DNA from: Chiua virens | Lineage: Eukaryota > Basidiomycota > Agaricomycetes > Boletales > Boletaceae | Length of the DNA stretch: 64,000 bases | Assembly: GCA_019787685.1 (NCBI GenBank) | Contig: JAHNUO010000008.1 | Location: 496,001 to 560,000, forward strand | Direction of reading: 5' to 3' | Shown: piece after piece, positions 22,006 to 35,310 of the stretch | Position numbering within the stretch: the first letter of the stretch is position 1 | Layout: each line of letters begins with the position of its first letter | Notes under the pieces: generated by a model | What the model was told of the DNA's origin: nothing | Databases searched by the model: none | The model's input: only the letters and a program-made list of their open reading frames with translations | Translations under genes and position numbers: made by a program

Positions 22006-23957
22006 AGACGTGCTCGTGCTCTGGACATCTTTTCAAACATGTGTAGACTCGTGGCTACCTCTTGTTTTCGTCATGCTTCCTATATATTAGCTTCTGGTTG
22101 CCTTGGACTACTGTTTGATATACCGTGGTTCGGGGGCAGTCTGTTATCTGTCTGATATGAAAAATACTACTAGCTAAGTGTAAGCACGAGGCATCCGAGG
22201 GGAGCACTATGTGGGCCAGGCCTTCAACTTGACTTCAGGGCTGAGACTGCCTCTCCGAGGGCTGCTGTGTCTCCCATCACTCTCGCATCAATCCAGCCAC
22301 CAGCGATCAAGCAATATAACCATTAAAAACTGACCACACTCTATCACATCAGAACTAGCTTGCTCGGGAAGCAACTCCGCCACACAACAAAACTTGCCAG
22401 TGAGCGCCTGCCACAACCCAGTTTTAGCCAACCAAACTTTAAGCTTAATTCCTCCCCCACCTCAAGCTACGCCGTATGATAGCCGTCCCCAATCACTGGC
22501 AACCTCCGAACGATACCCTGTGACAGCATCTTCAAGTTCAAGGGATAACGTTACTTCGCACCACAACTTTGTATACGGCAGCTTCAATGCCATATCCATC
22601 ATGAAGTGACATGAGGTGTATGGCCTCATTCTCATGCCCAACAACTACGGTACGCGTCCACCCCAACGTCGAGCTGTCTAACCAATTCTGTACAGCGATC
22701 TTATCGCACTGAATTGACTCGTCAGGCGGAATCTCATTCAACTTGACAGCGACGTCCGTCGCTTGTCCGAGATCTGAACACCTTGTACCATCGCTCCCAG
22801 ATCTTCTCCGCCCCCAAGGAGGTAAGCAGGGGTTTCGTTTCGCTTTAGTCACTGAGTGGCCGTCAGACGGCGTGCCTGGTTCAGGATGCCTCGTGGACAA
22901 CACGCATCTTGCATGTTGGCGCCAGGTCTGGTTCCACTGGCAAGTTCCATCGTGATGTGATGCCGGTCTCGTAAAACTCTACGCCTCATGGCCATCGCGA
23001 TATCGATGAATCGAAAAGGCTTTTGAAGGTGGACCTGGGTGGTTGAGTGGAGGGTCTTATCGGCCTGCGATATCAAATGCCTATCGACGTATCGATGTAG
23101 ACCGTGTGCTGGAGTCATCATGAAAAAAACGGGTGGCGAGCGGTCAGGATGCACTCGTGTATACTCGACAAGGTAGCCTTCGTCCCTGGCCTGCCGTGTT
23201 TCTTCACGGTCTTACGCGATGTGTTCATGATGGGGTAAGCGTCAATTATTTTTACTTCTTTTTCTCGTCCTTTACAAAGCTTGGTCCTCGGCGCCGAGTA
23301 TATTGGATGTCTGTTCCCTCGATCAATCGCGTCACCGTGGTAAAAGGTGCGCGCGTTTATTACTCCATTCGCTTGGAAGGTGGCTTTCCGGACGAACCTC
23401 AGGTTGACTACAGAAAGCACGACGAATTGGCATTTTTCGCCACAGCTCCTTCTGGATCGATGGGAAGCCTCAATTTATCTCGAATCGAACGGATTGATTG
23501 GCGAACTAGTGGTGCCCGAGCAAAATAGGTACAACTCCAAAGGCCCGGGGGCTCGAAAGTGCATATGTAACATCTTTCTACTTTAAACTTACCCCGGAGG
23601 GTTGGAGTCCAATGGATAATGAACTATAACACAAGAGCTATTTATCCCAATCATGTATCGATCGATGGCATCAATGCGCAAAGGTATGCATGAGGAAGAT
23701 TTAGTTTTATGCCATAAGTAAACACCATCTACTCCCATGGAGCCTAGTGTCATGAAAGGCATGGGTCAGGAACGTTGGATATTAAAATAGTTAATTGAGA
23801 CGTTCTACAGGAATAATAAACGGGATCTTTGCGGTATTTTTTGACCAAGATATGATGCCGTGGGCGAAGGAGAAGGAGCTGTGATATGGACCATGGCGAA
23901 TGCGCGATAAGGATCGCGTATGAAATGCTGCTAGGAAGTATCACTCTCGACTGGGTT
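22006..23957. other. Interval without a recognised gene
   Basis: About 1.9 kb. Several short frames look protein-like: minus 22538-22903 (VVVGHENEAIHLMSLHDG), minus 22849-23154 (KPFRFIDIAMAMRRRVLRD) and plus 23133-23528 (GARVYYSIRLEGGFPDEPQ). None is recognised and none links into a spliced model that I trust. They could be remnants of a decayed gene. Confidence 0.3.
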
Positions 23958-25361
23958 TCATGCGGGTGGCGTAGCGGTCATTAATAGTGTAGACGAAGAA
24001 GGCGTCGTTGTCGTCGTTGATGTTACACTCGACGTCGAGTTCGTGCGGACGGATTGGTTGGTAGGTTCACTTTCCGTGGGCTTTCGACGGCGCTTGTGCT
24101 GGCCACGGCGGGACTCCGTTGGATATTCGCACTTGATCCGGCGGCGTGCGCATTGACTAAGGTAACGTCAGCACATTCAGATTCCCAGGTGAAATAAAAC
24201 GAAGGCTCTCACTTGCAAGTCTGGTCAGGGCTGTGAGGAGAGGGTCTGCCACAGGCGATCTTCCTCTCTCGGCAGAATAGACATGCCAACGCCTGCTTCT
24301 TCTGTTCGCCAGGCTTCTTCGTTGCTTTCATGACCTGATCGTCAGGGATAGGCCACGTTGTTGAAGGCATCGACAGAATAGTGCTTTCTTCGCTTGAACG
24401 ATGAACCCTTTTATTGCTCATGTGTTTCGGCACTGGAATCATACAACATTCTTCTGGACGCAAACGGGATTCATGTTCACGAGCTTGGGAATCGGCATTC
24501 AAAGAGGTGGTAGAGTCACCGATGTGAGAGACTCGAACAGAGGAGGAGAGCAGGCCTTGCGACGGCACTATCATATGTGGTTGGGGAAGGCGGCGTGCGT
24601 CATTCCCCGCGGGTCGGGAAGCCGTATGGGCGTTATCATCTTCTTCCTAAGATTGAGGCGCGGGATATCAAAAGATTGAAACTTAAGATTGGCGCCGGCG
24701 AACTAACCTTAACATGGTAATTTCCTTCGTCTAATGATTCCCTAGAACGTTTCCGAGAGGGGGGACGGGGGTCACGCTGTGAGCTGGCTTGGTGTGGGAT
24801 GGACGATCGATAATCCAAGGTCCCTCCACGTTTCGAGTGCCCGCCGCTAAAAATGGAGGAACCTTGTGCGAGGAAATCGTCGCTTGCACGTGCAATGCTC
24901 AATCGATGGTCCTGCACTAGCGCACGACCTGCTCCACCGCCAAACTGCTGGGCCGCGTGGAAGACGTACGAGCTATCCTGGGCTGCTGTGGGGCCCTCGA
25001 CGCCATGGCGGTAGCCATGGTAGTCAGACTAGCATAATGTTGTCTTAGTCATGAAAGTCAGCGACGAGGGCAGCGAACATACCAGGGGGATGGTCTCAGA
25101 TGAAAATGGGGAAGCGAAATACGCCGGGGACGAATACCCCAGGCAGCTATCGGACCTCGCCGCAGACGCGTCACCCCAGTGATAGATGCCGTCGACGTCT
25201 TGCCACATGTATAAATTTTCAGATGTATAGAAATCAGAGACGGGGCCAGCGCCAGAGGGGACAAGGGTCGGATAGGCGTCATAATACTGCTCGTGACTGT
25301 CTGGAGGAGGGGAGGATGGGTAGTGGAGGTCGAGGGAGGGCTCGGTAAGAGGCGGAGACAT
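23958..25361 (-). CDS. Zn2Cys6 binuclear-cluster transcription factor
   Basis: Fungal-type DNA-binding regulator of 410 residues, unusual in having the zinc cluster near the C-terminus. Four exons: 25361-25083, 25028-24708, 24646-24213 and 24156-23958, with exact phases. The cluster is ACLFCRERKIACGRP, about ten residues of loop, then CNQCARRRIKCEY, giving the CxxCx6C...CxxCx6C pattern split by the last intron. It is followed by a basic linker (RRGQHKRRRK) and a serine/threonine tail. The N-terminal two thirds are proline-, serine- and tyrosine-rich and probably disordered, possibly an activation region. No fungal-specific transcription factor middle-homology domain is visible. The target is unknown. 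The ATG chosen opens the longest frame (MSPPLTEPSLDLHYP). Confidence 0.85.
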
Positions 25362-27464
25362 GTCGATGGCGGGGAACGGAATGAAATGTCAAGGATATGA
25401 AACGGATGGCGTTTGAGTTGGAGGACAAGGAGAGCAACGGAGTGAGTTGGACAACGTTGGGCTTGACGACTGTGTGCTACACGCTGTAGTCTACTCCGAG
25501 TAGCCGAATCTGTCCTTTATATAAAAAGGTTGCAGCTTGAGAAGCTACTCTCGAGACGCACGAGGTCTTAGTCCCCCAAAATAGCTTGCATCTCACGCAT
25601 CTTCCACGCAAACTTTCTAAGAACATGAACTCCTCAACGATCATACAGATAACATAGTCCTAACATTCTGTGACTGTCGTCATGGGCCGCAATCGCCTAA
25701 CCTCTCTCATATTCAAATCCCAAAATGAAACTGCCCGTTGTTATCTAGTGGCGTCGAATACAGATTCTTCTACGCTGCGCGGCAGCATAGTCGCGGATGT
25801 CAAAGAACAAACGTTGGAGCACCCAAGTAGCATGGGTCAAGGGCTAGACTTGCTTGAGCCCACAGCCATCGTGGGTCTGCTCGATTCGGTCTGGCACTTC
25901 CAAGGCATTATCCGGGGCTTAGCACCGAGCATGCCGGTGCGTTACGATATGCTTGACGGAAGATTGTTGAAGAGGGGGAGCCTCAGTGCATTCCAGAAAA
26001 TATGCAACGTGTCCCCCGATCACGAGACTCCCGGACCTACTCCATGACACCATTTGAGCAAAGTGGACATGCACCACACACCTGGATTTCCTATGTAGGG
26101 CGCCTCTCGTCCCGTTGTCGAGGTCCGTTGCACCGCAGAGCATGACGGAAACCAACCAACATTTGGGAACAGAAAGGTCTCGAGGAAATTTCCGCCAAAG
26201 GGAACCAACGTGCGTTCGTGTTCGCAATCGTAAATTCTCTGGTGTGGGATAGAAAGAAGCTCAATGATGGGGTGACGCTACGTGCTGCTTACTGATGTCT
26301 CATTATGTCTGCAAGCGTAGCATCACGTTGATGTCGTCGCTTCTGCTCGTTGTATTGCAACCGCCAGGAAGAAATGTGGCCAAGGACAACTGCGAAATAA
26401 GAGGGATCAGAACCGTGGTCTTCACGCCACCTTGCAGCAGAGGGGAGGAAGAGGCTAAGCGAGTATGCTGGGACCCATGCTCCTGTGAGAGGTATTTCCA
26501 AAATACAATCGCGACAAGGAAAGCTAGCCACACAGGGCAGTGATGTTCGGGAAGAGAGGTCTTTCAAGGCTCATCCACAAGCCTAGTGAAGCTCGCGAGC
26601 CACATTGGTGAGACTGCTCAGTCGTGCGAGAACACTTCGTATTGGCCCGTGCCATTCGGGTGGGTGGAACCATGAATTGTATATTGATGATCAGTTGTCA
26701 CGCAGCGACTACCGTAAGAATCGTGTTTTCAATCAGAGAAGATTCGATATGAATTGAACACACCTGCATAATGGAGGGCGCCGGAGTCACCATCGAGACG
26801 GAAATCCAACGAAGTCCTCTACCAATTATCATTGCGGGGGGTGGTGAGGGTGGAGAAACGAGGCCCCTTCAAGGGGTTATGAAACCTTAAGTAACCAGAT
26901 GCGGACGGAGGTCTGATTCAGATGACGCTTGATTCGCTCTGACGCCGAGATGAGACTATCCTCAACGTCAACAGTGATGGAACCGCGCTGGCGGACCACC
27001 TTATGTGAGGCGCATGGATCTGGACAGGCCAATTTCCATCTTCGTGCGGGTGGAAGCTCATTACGATCGAGGCCAGTGATTAATGCCAAGTTGCGGCGGG
27101 CCAGGAGATTCCCTGGTCACTGCTGAGGCTCGCTGGCGTGACAGTGCCACGTTTCTGGCTAGATGCCGCTCGAAACCCCGCGAGTGTCCAGACGAGGCTC
27201 AGATCTCAGAATTGTGGTATGCAGTGAATGATAGAACCTGTGTGGTCAGTGAGATGGTTAGTGACTTTCAAGTTGGTGAAGGCAGCCGGTTGAAATGATA
27301 CCATCACGTACAACATGTACGCCACGTGCAGGGTCACTGGTAGTCAATTGACGTTAGTCATACCCGCCTGGCAGAATTTTGGAAATAGCGCGCTCCGCAG
27401 TCTCCTAGAGTCCTAGCGCATCCGATCTGTCTCTGACGAGCCCACTTTCCAGCTGGTTGCGCCC
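25362..27464. other. Large divergent intergenic interval
   Basis: About 2.1 kb between the Zn2Cys6 gene and the PQ-loop gene. Frames at plus 25670-26047 and minus 26877-27089 (ELPPARRWKLACPDPC) are the most protein-like but are unrecognised and unlinked. This is longer than most gaps in the window and could hold a fast-evolving small gene or regulatory sequence of the transcription factor. Confidence 0.35.
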
Positions 27465-28595
27465 ATGATACCTGCGTGGATTTCTGCGCTTCCGTCCATT
27501 GGTATGGCCGTTGGCCCACCTCTTGTTTACGCAGATCAAGCGGTGTCCATTGTCAGGAAAAAGTGAGCCCTCCTACAGGCTTCCCTTAGGCGCAGCTGTT
27601 CATACCCGCCTATCTCTCACCTATCAGAGACGCGACAGGATTTTCTCGTGACGTTTGCGCGATTCTGTGCGTCTCTTCGAACAGACATACGCACAACATG
27701 CTGAGATACATACCGCAGGTTGATTGCCAATATCATTCGGTGCTTTTTCTGGCTAGGTGCTCGCTTCGAGTTTGCCTTGTTGCTCCAGTCGATTCTTATG
27801 ATCGTCACGCAGGTATGCTCCACCCAGTCTACACACAGTGAGGTCGCGTGACCATAATCTCGTCGACCAACAGCTGGCGTTACTGTTCATTTGTCTCCAT
27901 TATCATCCGAAATCGAGGACAGGGAGTTACGAATCATCCCCACGACCATTTTCATTCTGGCAATGGCCGTCATACACGCAATATGTCGAATGTCTTGCCG
28001 GTGTCATGTAAGAAGCTATTGCATGGTTCACATTTTAGTAAACTTAAACTTTGTTCAGACTCTGTTCAACAATAATCTTCTTAATATTCGGATGGTCCGA
28101 TATCTATATCTCGTTTTTGGGATTCCTGGCCCTGGGATTAGAGAGTACGCTACCCCTGCCGCAATTCATAAGGTTTGATATCTTGATCGTGGATCCATGA
28201 CGACGGCCTCATGTGCGTTGTCTGAGCAGTAATTACAAGCACAAGTCACTCTTCGGATTTCGTGCCTCCACGATGCTTGGTTGGACGGCGGGTGACGCAT
28301 TCAAGTCAGACTGTTCACTGGAACTGCGGTTGTATCCGCTGACATCACTTCAGGACAGCATACTTCTTCCTGCAAGGGTCCTCCTTGCAGTTCAAGGTCT
28401 GCGCGATATTTCAACTGTCTGTTGACATGGGTAAGTCGTGACGCCGACACGCATTCTCTACGTGTTACCGACAACTAGCTGCCACCAAATATAGCGATCA
28501 TGGCGCAGCGATTGTATTATGGAAATCCACCGCCGCCAACCACAGCACAAGAAGGAGATGAACTCGAGGACGCCCTTGCCCTTGCGGGGGAGTAG
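27465..28595 (+). CDS. PQ-loop repeat membrane protein
   Basis: Predicted seven-helix membrane protein of the PQ-loop family, whose members transport amino acids or related solutes, mostly at vacuole, lysosome or endosome membranes. Eight exons (27465-27562, 27628-27666, 27719-27812, 27874-28007, 28059-28172, 28230-28304, 28354-28430, 28495-28595) give 243 residues with all phases exact. The first repeat reads GPPLVYADQAVSIVRKKDATGFS; the second reads STLPLPQFI, NYKHKSLFGFRASTMLGW, with the Pro-Gln pair at PQF. In the first repeat the Pro-Gln dipeptide is replaced by YADQ. The C-terminus is soluble, with a proline run and an acidic end (EGDELEDALALAGE). An upstream ATG is possible since the first helix starts almost at the chosen Met. 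Substrate cannot be judged. It lies 192 nt upstream of clathrin heavy chain, same strand. Confidence 0.82.
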
Positions 28596-28787
28596 AAATA
28601 CCTTGTGTCTGTGTTCCATAGTCACTCAAGTTTGGCAGTTTGAATACTAGCAGCACTTATATATGCGTGGGACAAACAACAGTAAACTTTTAACACCCTT
28701 GCCGTCGTCACTTGCGCCGCCCATCAACAACCCACGTAGACCAGTCTTGTTTCGCCGTTGCGCACGGCCGTTGACGACACTGTAATC

Positions 28788-31700
28788 ATGACCGACATTT
28801 CGAAACCCATCTCGTTTTGCGAGCATCTGCAGCTCTCTAGTTTAGGCGTTCAGCCAGCTTCAATTTCGTTCCAGGTACGCGTAACCAATTCAATCATGGG
28901 TGACGTGCTCAATCTCCTTGCTTCCTCACCTCGAACTCTACCTCATAGGTGTGTGGAAGGTGACTCTAAACGTGCTCACAAGTGCTGACCGAGTTGTCTG
29001 TAGACCTTGACCTTGGAATCTGACCACTTCATCTGCGTACGAGAAAAGGTCAATGAACAGAACCAAGTCGTGATAATCGACCTCGCCGACGCAAACAATG
29101 TTCTTCGGAGACCAATCAGCGCTGATTCCGCAATTATGCATCCCTCAAAGAAAATTCTCGCGTTAAAGGGTCTGTTCTGCGAACTGTGTATGGTGACGCG
29201 CCGCTGACAGCTACTCCGCAGCCGGCCGGACGTTGCAAATTTTCAATATCGAGACTAAGCAGAAGGTCAAATCCCATACCAATAATGAGGATGTCGTGTT
29301 CTGGAAATGGGTGTCCGAGACCACCATTGGAATGGTCACTGAGACTTCAGTGTATCATTGGTCACTTAACGACCAGACGTCACCACCACAAAAAGTTTTT
29401 GACCGGCATCCAACGCTTTCTGGAGCGCAGATCATAAACTACCGTGTAACTCCTGATGAGAAGTGGCTGGTATTAATTGGTATCTCAAGCAATTCAACCA
29501 ACCCGTCCGCGTTCAAGGTTAAGGGCGCCATGCAATTGTACAGCCGAGAGCGAGGAGTCAGCCAGCCCATCGAAGGACACGCTGCTTCATTTGCGGAGCT
29601 CAAGCTCGATGGTCACCAGTCCGCGACAAAGTTGTTCACCTTTGCGGTGCGAACCGCCACCGGCGCCAAGGTATGTCACGCGTATTCCGGAGATTCTAGG
29701 TTTTACTCAGGAGTCATTGTACAGCTTCATGTGGTAGAGATTGACCACACCGCGCCGGACCCACCATTCACGAAAAAGGCAGTGGATGTCTATTTCCCTC
29801 CCGAGGCCACCAACGACTTCCCCGTCGCTATGCAGGTGTCCAGAAAGCACGGGATTATTTTTCTGGTCACCAAATATGGTTTCATTCACCTGTACGATCT
29901 GGAGTCTGGTGCATGCGTTTACATGAATCGTATATCCGGGGAGACGATCTTTGTCACGGCAGAGCATGAAGCCACTCACGGGATCATCGGTGTAAACAAG
30001 AAAGGACAAGTCCTATCGATCAGCGTAGACGAACAGACGATTGTCCCTTACATCCTCACGACACTCAACAACACCGAGCTCGCGTTCAAACTTGCTAGTC
30101 GCGCTAATCTACCCGGTGCGGATGATCTTTACGTCAAGCAGTACCAGCAATTATTCTCTGCCAGCCAATACAGCGAAGCCGCGAAGGTAGCCGCAAATTC
30201 TCCTCGCGTACGTACATGCTTGGTTATCAATGACAGCCTGCTGGACTAACTTGTCAATGCTTAGGGTATTCTTCGTACAGCACAGGTAATCGAATCATTT
30301 AAGCAAGCGCCGGCCCCTCCGGGTGGCATGTCTCCTATCCTCCAGTATTTTGGTATCCTGCTAGAGAAAGGTGAACTCAATCACTATGAGTCGCTCGAAC
30401 TCGCCCGCCCTGTGTTGCAGCAGGGTCGCAAGCAGCTCCTGGAGAAATGGCTAAAGGAGAATAAGGTTGGTCTTTCCTTATTGAGACATGGCTGTATCTG
30501 ATATTTTACTATCAGCTTACCTGCAGTGAAGAGCTTGGGGACATCGTCCGGTTGCATGACATGACCTTGGCTTTGAGCGTCTACCTCAGAGCAAACGTTC
30601 CCAACAAGGTCATCGCCTGCTTCGCTGAAACTGGTCAGACAGACAAAATTGTCCTATACGCAAAGAAGGTCGGATATAGCCCAGACTATGTTGCCCTATT
30701 GCAGCATATCATGAGGACGAACCCCGATAAGGGTGCTGAATTTGCCACCCAGCTTGTGAACGACGAGAGCGGTCCGTTAGTTGACATAGAGCGCGTAAGT
30801 GGTAATCTCATAGATTGCTAAACACCGCGTGACACATGTTATAGGTCGTGGACATTTTCATGTCGCAAAACATGATACAGCCAGCCACGTCCTTCCTCCT
30901 GGATGCTCTGAAGGAAAATCGACCCGAGCAGGGCCACTTGCAGACCCGTCTCCTCGAGATGAACCTCGTACATGCGCCGCAGGTCGCAGATGCCATCCTC
31001 GGTAATGAAATGTTCACGCATTATGACCGTCCCAGAATCGCCAACCTTTGCGAGAAGGCTGGTCTCTTGCAAAGAGTATGTACTCTGTTATATGTTAGGT
31101 CCCGTTTTGATACTGACCGCAACAGGCTCTTGAACATTATGAGGACTTGGCAGACATCAAGCGCGCAGTCGTGCACACTGGTGCCCTGCAACCTGAATGG
31201 CTAGTCAATTATTTCAGCCGCCTCACCACCGAACAATCCATGGCATGTATGCAAGAAATGCTTAGGGTGAATATCCGCCAGAATCTCCAGGTCGTCATTC
31301 AGATTGCCACGAAATACTCCGATATCCTTGGCCCAGTGAAATTGATCGAGATGTTCGAGTCCTTCAAAACCTTTGAAGGCGAGCACTCTTCTGATGGTTA
31401 TTCTAACCCGAATTAATCTGTATACAAGGTCTTTACTACTACCTGGGTTCGATTGTGAATCTCAGTGAAGATCCCGAGGTTCACTTTAAATATATCCAGG
31501 CTGCTACTCGGACTGGCCAGATTCGTGAAGTCGAGCGCATATGTCGAGAGAGCAATTACTACAATCCGGAGAAGGTCAAGAATTTCTTGAAGGAGGCGAA
31601 GCTTCAAGATCAACTTCCGCTTATAATTGTCTGCGATCGCTTCGACTTTGTCCACGATCTCGTTCTTTACCTCTATCAAAACGGTCTCACGAAATTCATC

Positions 31701-34700
31701 GAAGTTTATGTACAACGTGTCAACTCCGTCAGGACCCCCCAAGTTATTGGCGGATTGCTCGATGTGGATTGCGACGAAACAACCATAAAGGGACTCTTGG
31801 CTTCGGTGACAGGCAACTTCCCCATCGACGAGCTCGTTCATGAGGTTGAGCAACGGAACAGACTGAAACTGATTCTTCCCTGGCTTGAGGCCCGTGTACA
31901 GTCCGGTTCTCAAGATCCTCCAGTGTTCAACGCAATGGCCAAGATCTTGATCGACAGCAACAATAATCCCGAGACATTCTTGAAGGAAAACAACGTACGT
32001 TTTTGGCATATGGAGTGACCTTTCTCCTTACAGTTGGTGCAGCTGTATGAACCTCTCGTCGTCGGCAAATTCTGTGAGGCTCGAGATCCCTATCTAGCGT
32101 ACATCGCCTACGCAAAGGGCTTCTGTGACGACGAGCTTATCGTTATTACGAACGAGAACTCGATGTTCAAACAACAAGCCCGTTATCTTGTAAAGCGTCG
32201 TCAGCCAGAACTTTGGGCACAGGTCCTTGTCCACGACAACGTGCATCGTAGGGCGCTTATTGATCAGGTCAGCGTGGACATCTTATTTGTCTACTCTACA
32301 CGTGTCTAATATTTGCGACTTGCAGATTGTTGCAACTGCTCTGCCCGAGTGCACTGATCCAGATGATGTCTCGATTACTGTCAAAGCCTTCCTTTCTGCC
32401 GACCTCCCTATTGAATTGATCGAGCTTTTGGAGAAAATTATCATCGAACCTTCTCCATTTAGCGACAACCGCAATCTTCAGAACCTCCTGCTCTTGACGG
32501 CCATCCGTGCGGATAAGGGCAAGGTTGTGGGTTATATCAACAAACTCGAGAACTACGACGTCGGAGAGATCGCCAAGATTGCAACAGAGCATGGCCTCTA
32601 CGAGGAGGCATTGACGATATACAAGAAGCACGAACAACATGCCATGGCGATCAACGTACTCGTCGAGCACATTGTATCAATCGATCGTGGCTTGGATTTC
32701 GCTAACAAGGTCAACAAACCCGAAGTGTGGAGCCGTCTCGCGAAAGCTCAGCTCGATGGTCTTCGCATTAAAGATGCTATTGGTATGCCCTGCGTGGAAG
32801 TTCAGCGAGAAGAAAGATTAACCATGTTCTATAGACTCGTACATCAAAGCCGAGGATCCCTCGAATTTCGCAGAAGTTATCGAGATATCCAGCCGTGCCG
32901 GCAAGCACGACGATCTGGTCCGCTTCCTACAGATGGCGCGCAAACATCTTCGGGAACCTCAAATCGATACCGAGTTGGCATATGCTTATGCCAAGACTGA
33001 CCGTCTCCACGACATGGAGGACTTTTTGGGCATGACGAACGTAGCAGACATCTTGGTGGTCGGAGAGAAATGCTTCGAGGATGAGCTGTACCAGGCTGCC
33101 AAGCTACTCTTTACGAGTATTTCCAATTGGGCCCGTTTGGCTACCACTCTAATTTACCTGGGCGAAAACCAAGCCGCTGTCGAAAGTGCTCGCAAGGCCG
33201 GTAACACTCAAGTCTGGAAGCAAGTTCATGCCGCATGTATTGAGAAGACAGAATTCCGTCTGGAAAGTTTGTCCTCCTCATCGTAACGAAGGCACTATTG
33301 ACCTGTATTACAGGCTCAAATTTGTGGTTTGAATATCGTCGTCCATGCGGTTCGTGCCTCACCCGAATTTGGGTTTATAGTTTTGATTGACTGGTTGTGT
33401 AGGAAGAGTTGCATGCTCTCCTTCAATCCTACGAACGTTGTGGCCATTTCGATGAAGTTTTGGCTCTGCTGGAGGCCGCCCTTAGCTTGGAACGAGCTCA
33501 TGTAGGATGCTTTCTCACTTACAGCGTCAACGTATTGATCTTTTCCAGATGGGGATCTTTACAGAGCTCTCTATTTTGTACAGCAAGTACAGGCCTGGAA
33601 AACGTATATCATAATTTACATACCACTCTTCGCTTACTGATCGCCCACCCTAGTCATGGAACACCTTAAATTGTTCGTGTCACGGATCAACATTCCAAAG
33701 GTGGATCGTCATCATACTAAGGCATGCAACGTACTCATATGTAACTCAGGTAATCAAAGCTACAGAGAAAGCACATCTATGGCCCGAGCTCGTTTTCCTG
33801 TACATCAAATATGACGAATTCGTGAGAAGCCACGTTAAATTCCCACTACTCTCTACTGATTGCACAACTAGGACAATGCCGCTCTTTCCATGATCGAGCG
33901 TTCGGCTGATGCTTGGGAGCACAATCAGTTCAAGGATGTGATTGTCCGCGTCGCCAACGTTGAGATGTATGACGCACTTTCCGATCTGTGTTTCATGTGC
34001 TGATATTTGCCATGGTGCAGCTACTACAAGGCTCTTACTTTCTACCTCCAAGAACAACCCACCCTCTTGACGGATCTATTAAGTGTCATGATTCCTCGGA
34101 TCGATCACGCTCGCGTTGTGCGCACGTTCCGTCAGATCGACCATATTCCCCTCGTTCGCTCATACCTTATTGCCGTTCAAAACGTGAGTTTTTTGAAAGC
34201 CCGAGTTCCACCTACCGCTAATTTGATCATACTTACAGTTAAACATCGAGGCGGTCAACGATGCATACAACGACCTTCTCATCGAAGAAGAGGACTACAA
34301 GACCCTCCGAGATTCGATCGACAGTTTCGACAACTTCAACAACATCGCACTTGCTCAACGGTTAGAGAAGCACGACCTTCTCGAGTTTAGACGGCTTGCT
34401 GCACATCTTTACAAGGTATAGGCGTTTTACCTCCCTTTTCAACGTGCTCACATCCTTCTAGAAAAACTCTCGGTGGGAAGAGTCGATGTCTCTATCGAAG
34501 CAGGACCAATTGTACAAAGATGCGATCATCACGGGCGCTACATCAGCCTCCACCGAAGTTGCGGAGGACCTCCTTTCCTACTTTGTTGACATCGGCAACA
34601 AGGAATGCTTCGCAGCTGTCCTCTACGTGTGCTTCGACCTACTGCGACCTGACGTCGTAGAAGAACTTTCATGGCAACACGGTCTTAACGACTTTTACAT

Positions 34701-35122
34701 GCCGTACAAGATCCAGGTGTCGAGAACGATGCGGGAAAGGGTACGATCATGCCATGATCGGTATGGGATCACAACTGACCTGATCTCTACTCCAGTTGGC
34801 CGCGCTGGAGAAGGAAGTCAGGGAACGGGCAAAGAAGGACAGTGCCAAGGAAGCTCAAGAGGCCGAGCAGCCCATCATCAACCCTATGCTTCAGAACCGC
34901 CTACTGATTACGCAAGGCAATGGGTTCGTATCCTAGCTTATTGGTAGTGCCGCATTGCAATGTTGAACGCGTGCTTTAGATACGCAGCCCAAGCATCTCC
35001 GATGATGAACGGCACTGGTGTTGGTGTGAATGTGATGCCCGTATGTATCCATGTCATGCTATGGGACCGCAGAAAATACTAATGCTTTCCGACAGTCTAG
35101 GATGATGACAGGTTACATCTAA
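28788..35122 (+). CDS. CHC1: Clathrin heavy chain
   Basis: Triskelion-forming coat protein of clathrin vesicles at Golgi, endosomes and plasma membrane; about 1680 residues in roughly 24 exons. The N-terminal beta-propeller runs from [13 protein letters not shown] through [24 protein letters not shown] and [17 protein letters not shown]. The alpha-solenoid legs follow ([74 protein letters not shown] cited in parts). The trimerisation region ends at the usual short tail ([19 protein letters not shown], then MMTGYI). Start fixed by alignment to the family N-terminus. Intron 31379-31428 needs a GC-AG pair and intron 33263-33313 appears to use GA-AG; both junctions fall in near-invariant sequence (FEGLYYYLG; EFRLAQICGLN). 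No frameshift was noticed elsewhere in the coding sequence. Confidence 0.96.
31379..31428 (+). other. GC-AG intron in clathrin heavy chain
   Basis: 50 nt, donor GCGAGC, acceptor ACAAG. It joins TTT-GAA-G to GT-CTT-TAC, giving FEGLYYYLG as in all clathrins. A GT further in would leave a 32-nt intron and insert six residues into this motif. Confidence 0.7.
33263..33313 (+). other. Candidate GA-AG intron in clathrin heavy chain
   Basis: 51 nt, donor GAAAGT (one base from GTAAGT), branch-like TTGAC, acceptor TACAG. The only junction giving [19 protein letters not shown] follows CTG at 33260-33262; all nearby GT dinucleotides give the wrong phase or a stop. Confidence 0.6.
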
Positions 35123-35310
35123 TTAGTTCCCCTATATCGTAATTTCTTGACCAGTTTGAGTCATTGCCAGTGAGAATTGCAACTTGGTGAGTGCCACGCT
35201 TCGCCGGCAGAAACCCTGTTTACCAGCTGGATTTACTGTATTACATAGCAGGTTTAGTAACATTCGATGTGGTCAGCGATAGTATCTAATAATATATGGA
35301 CACTATGTAG

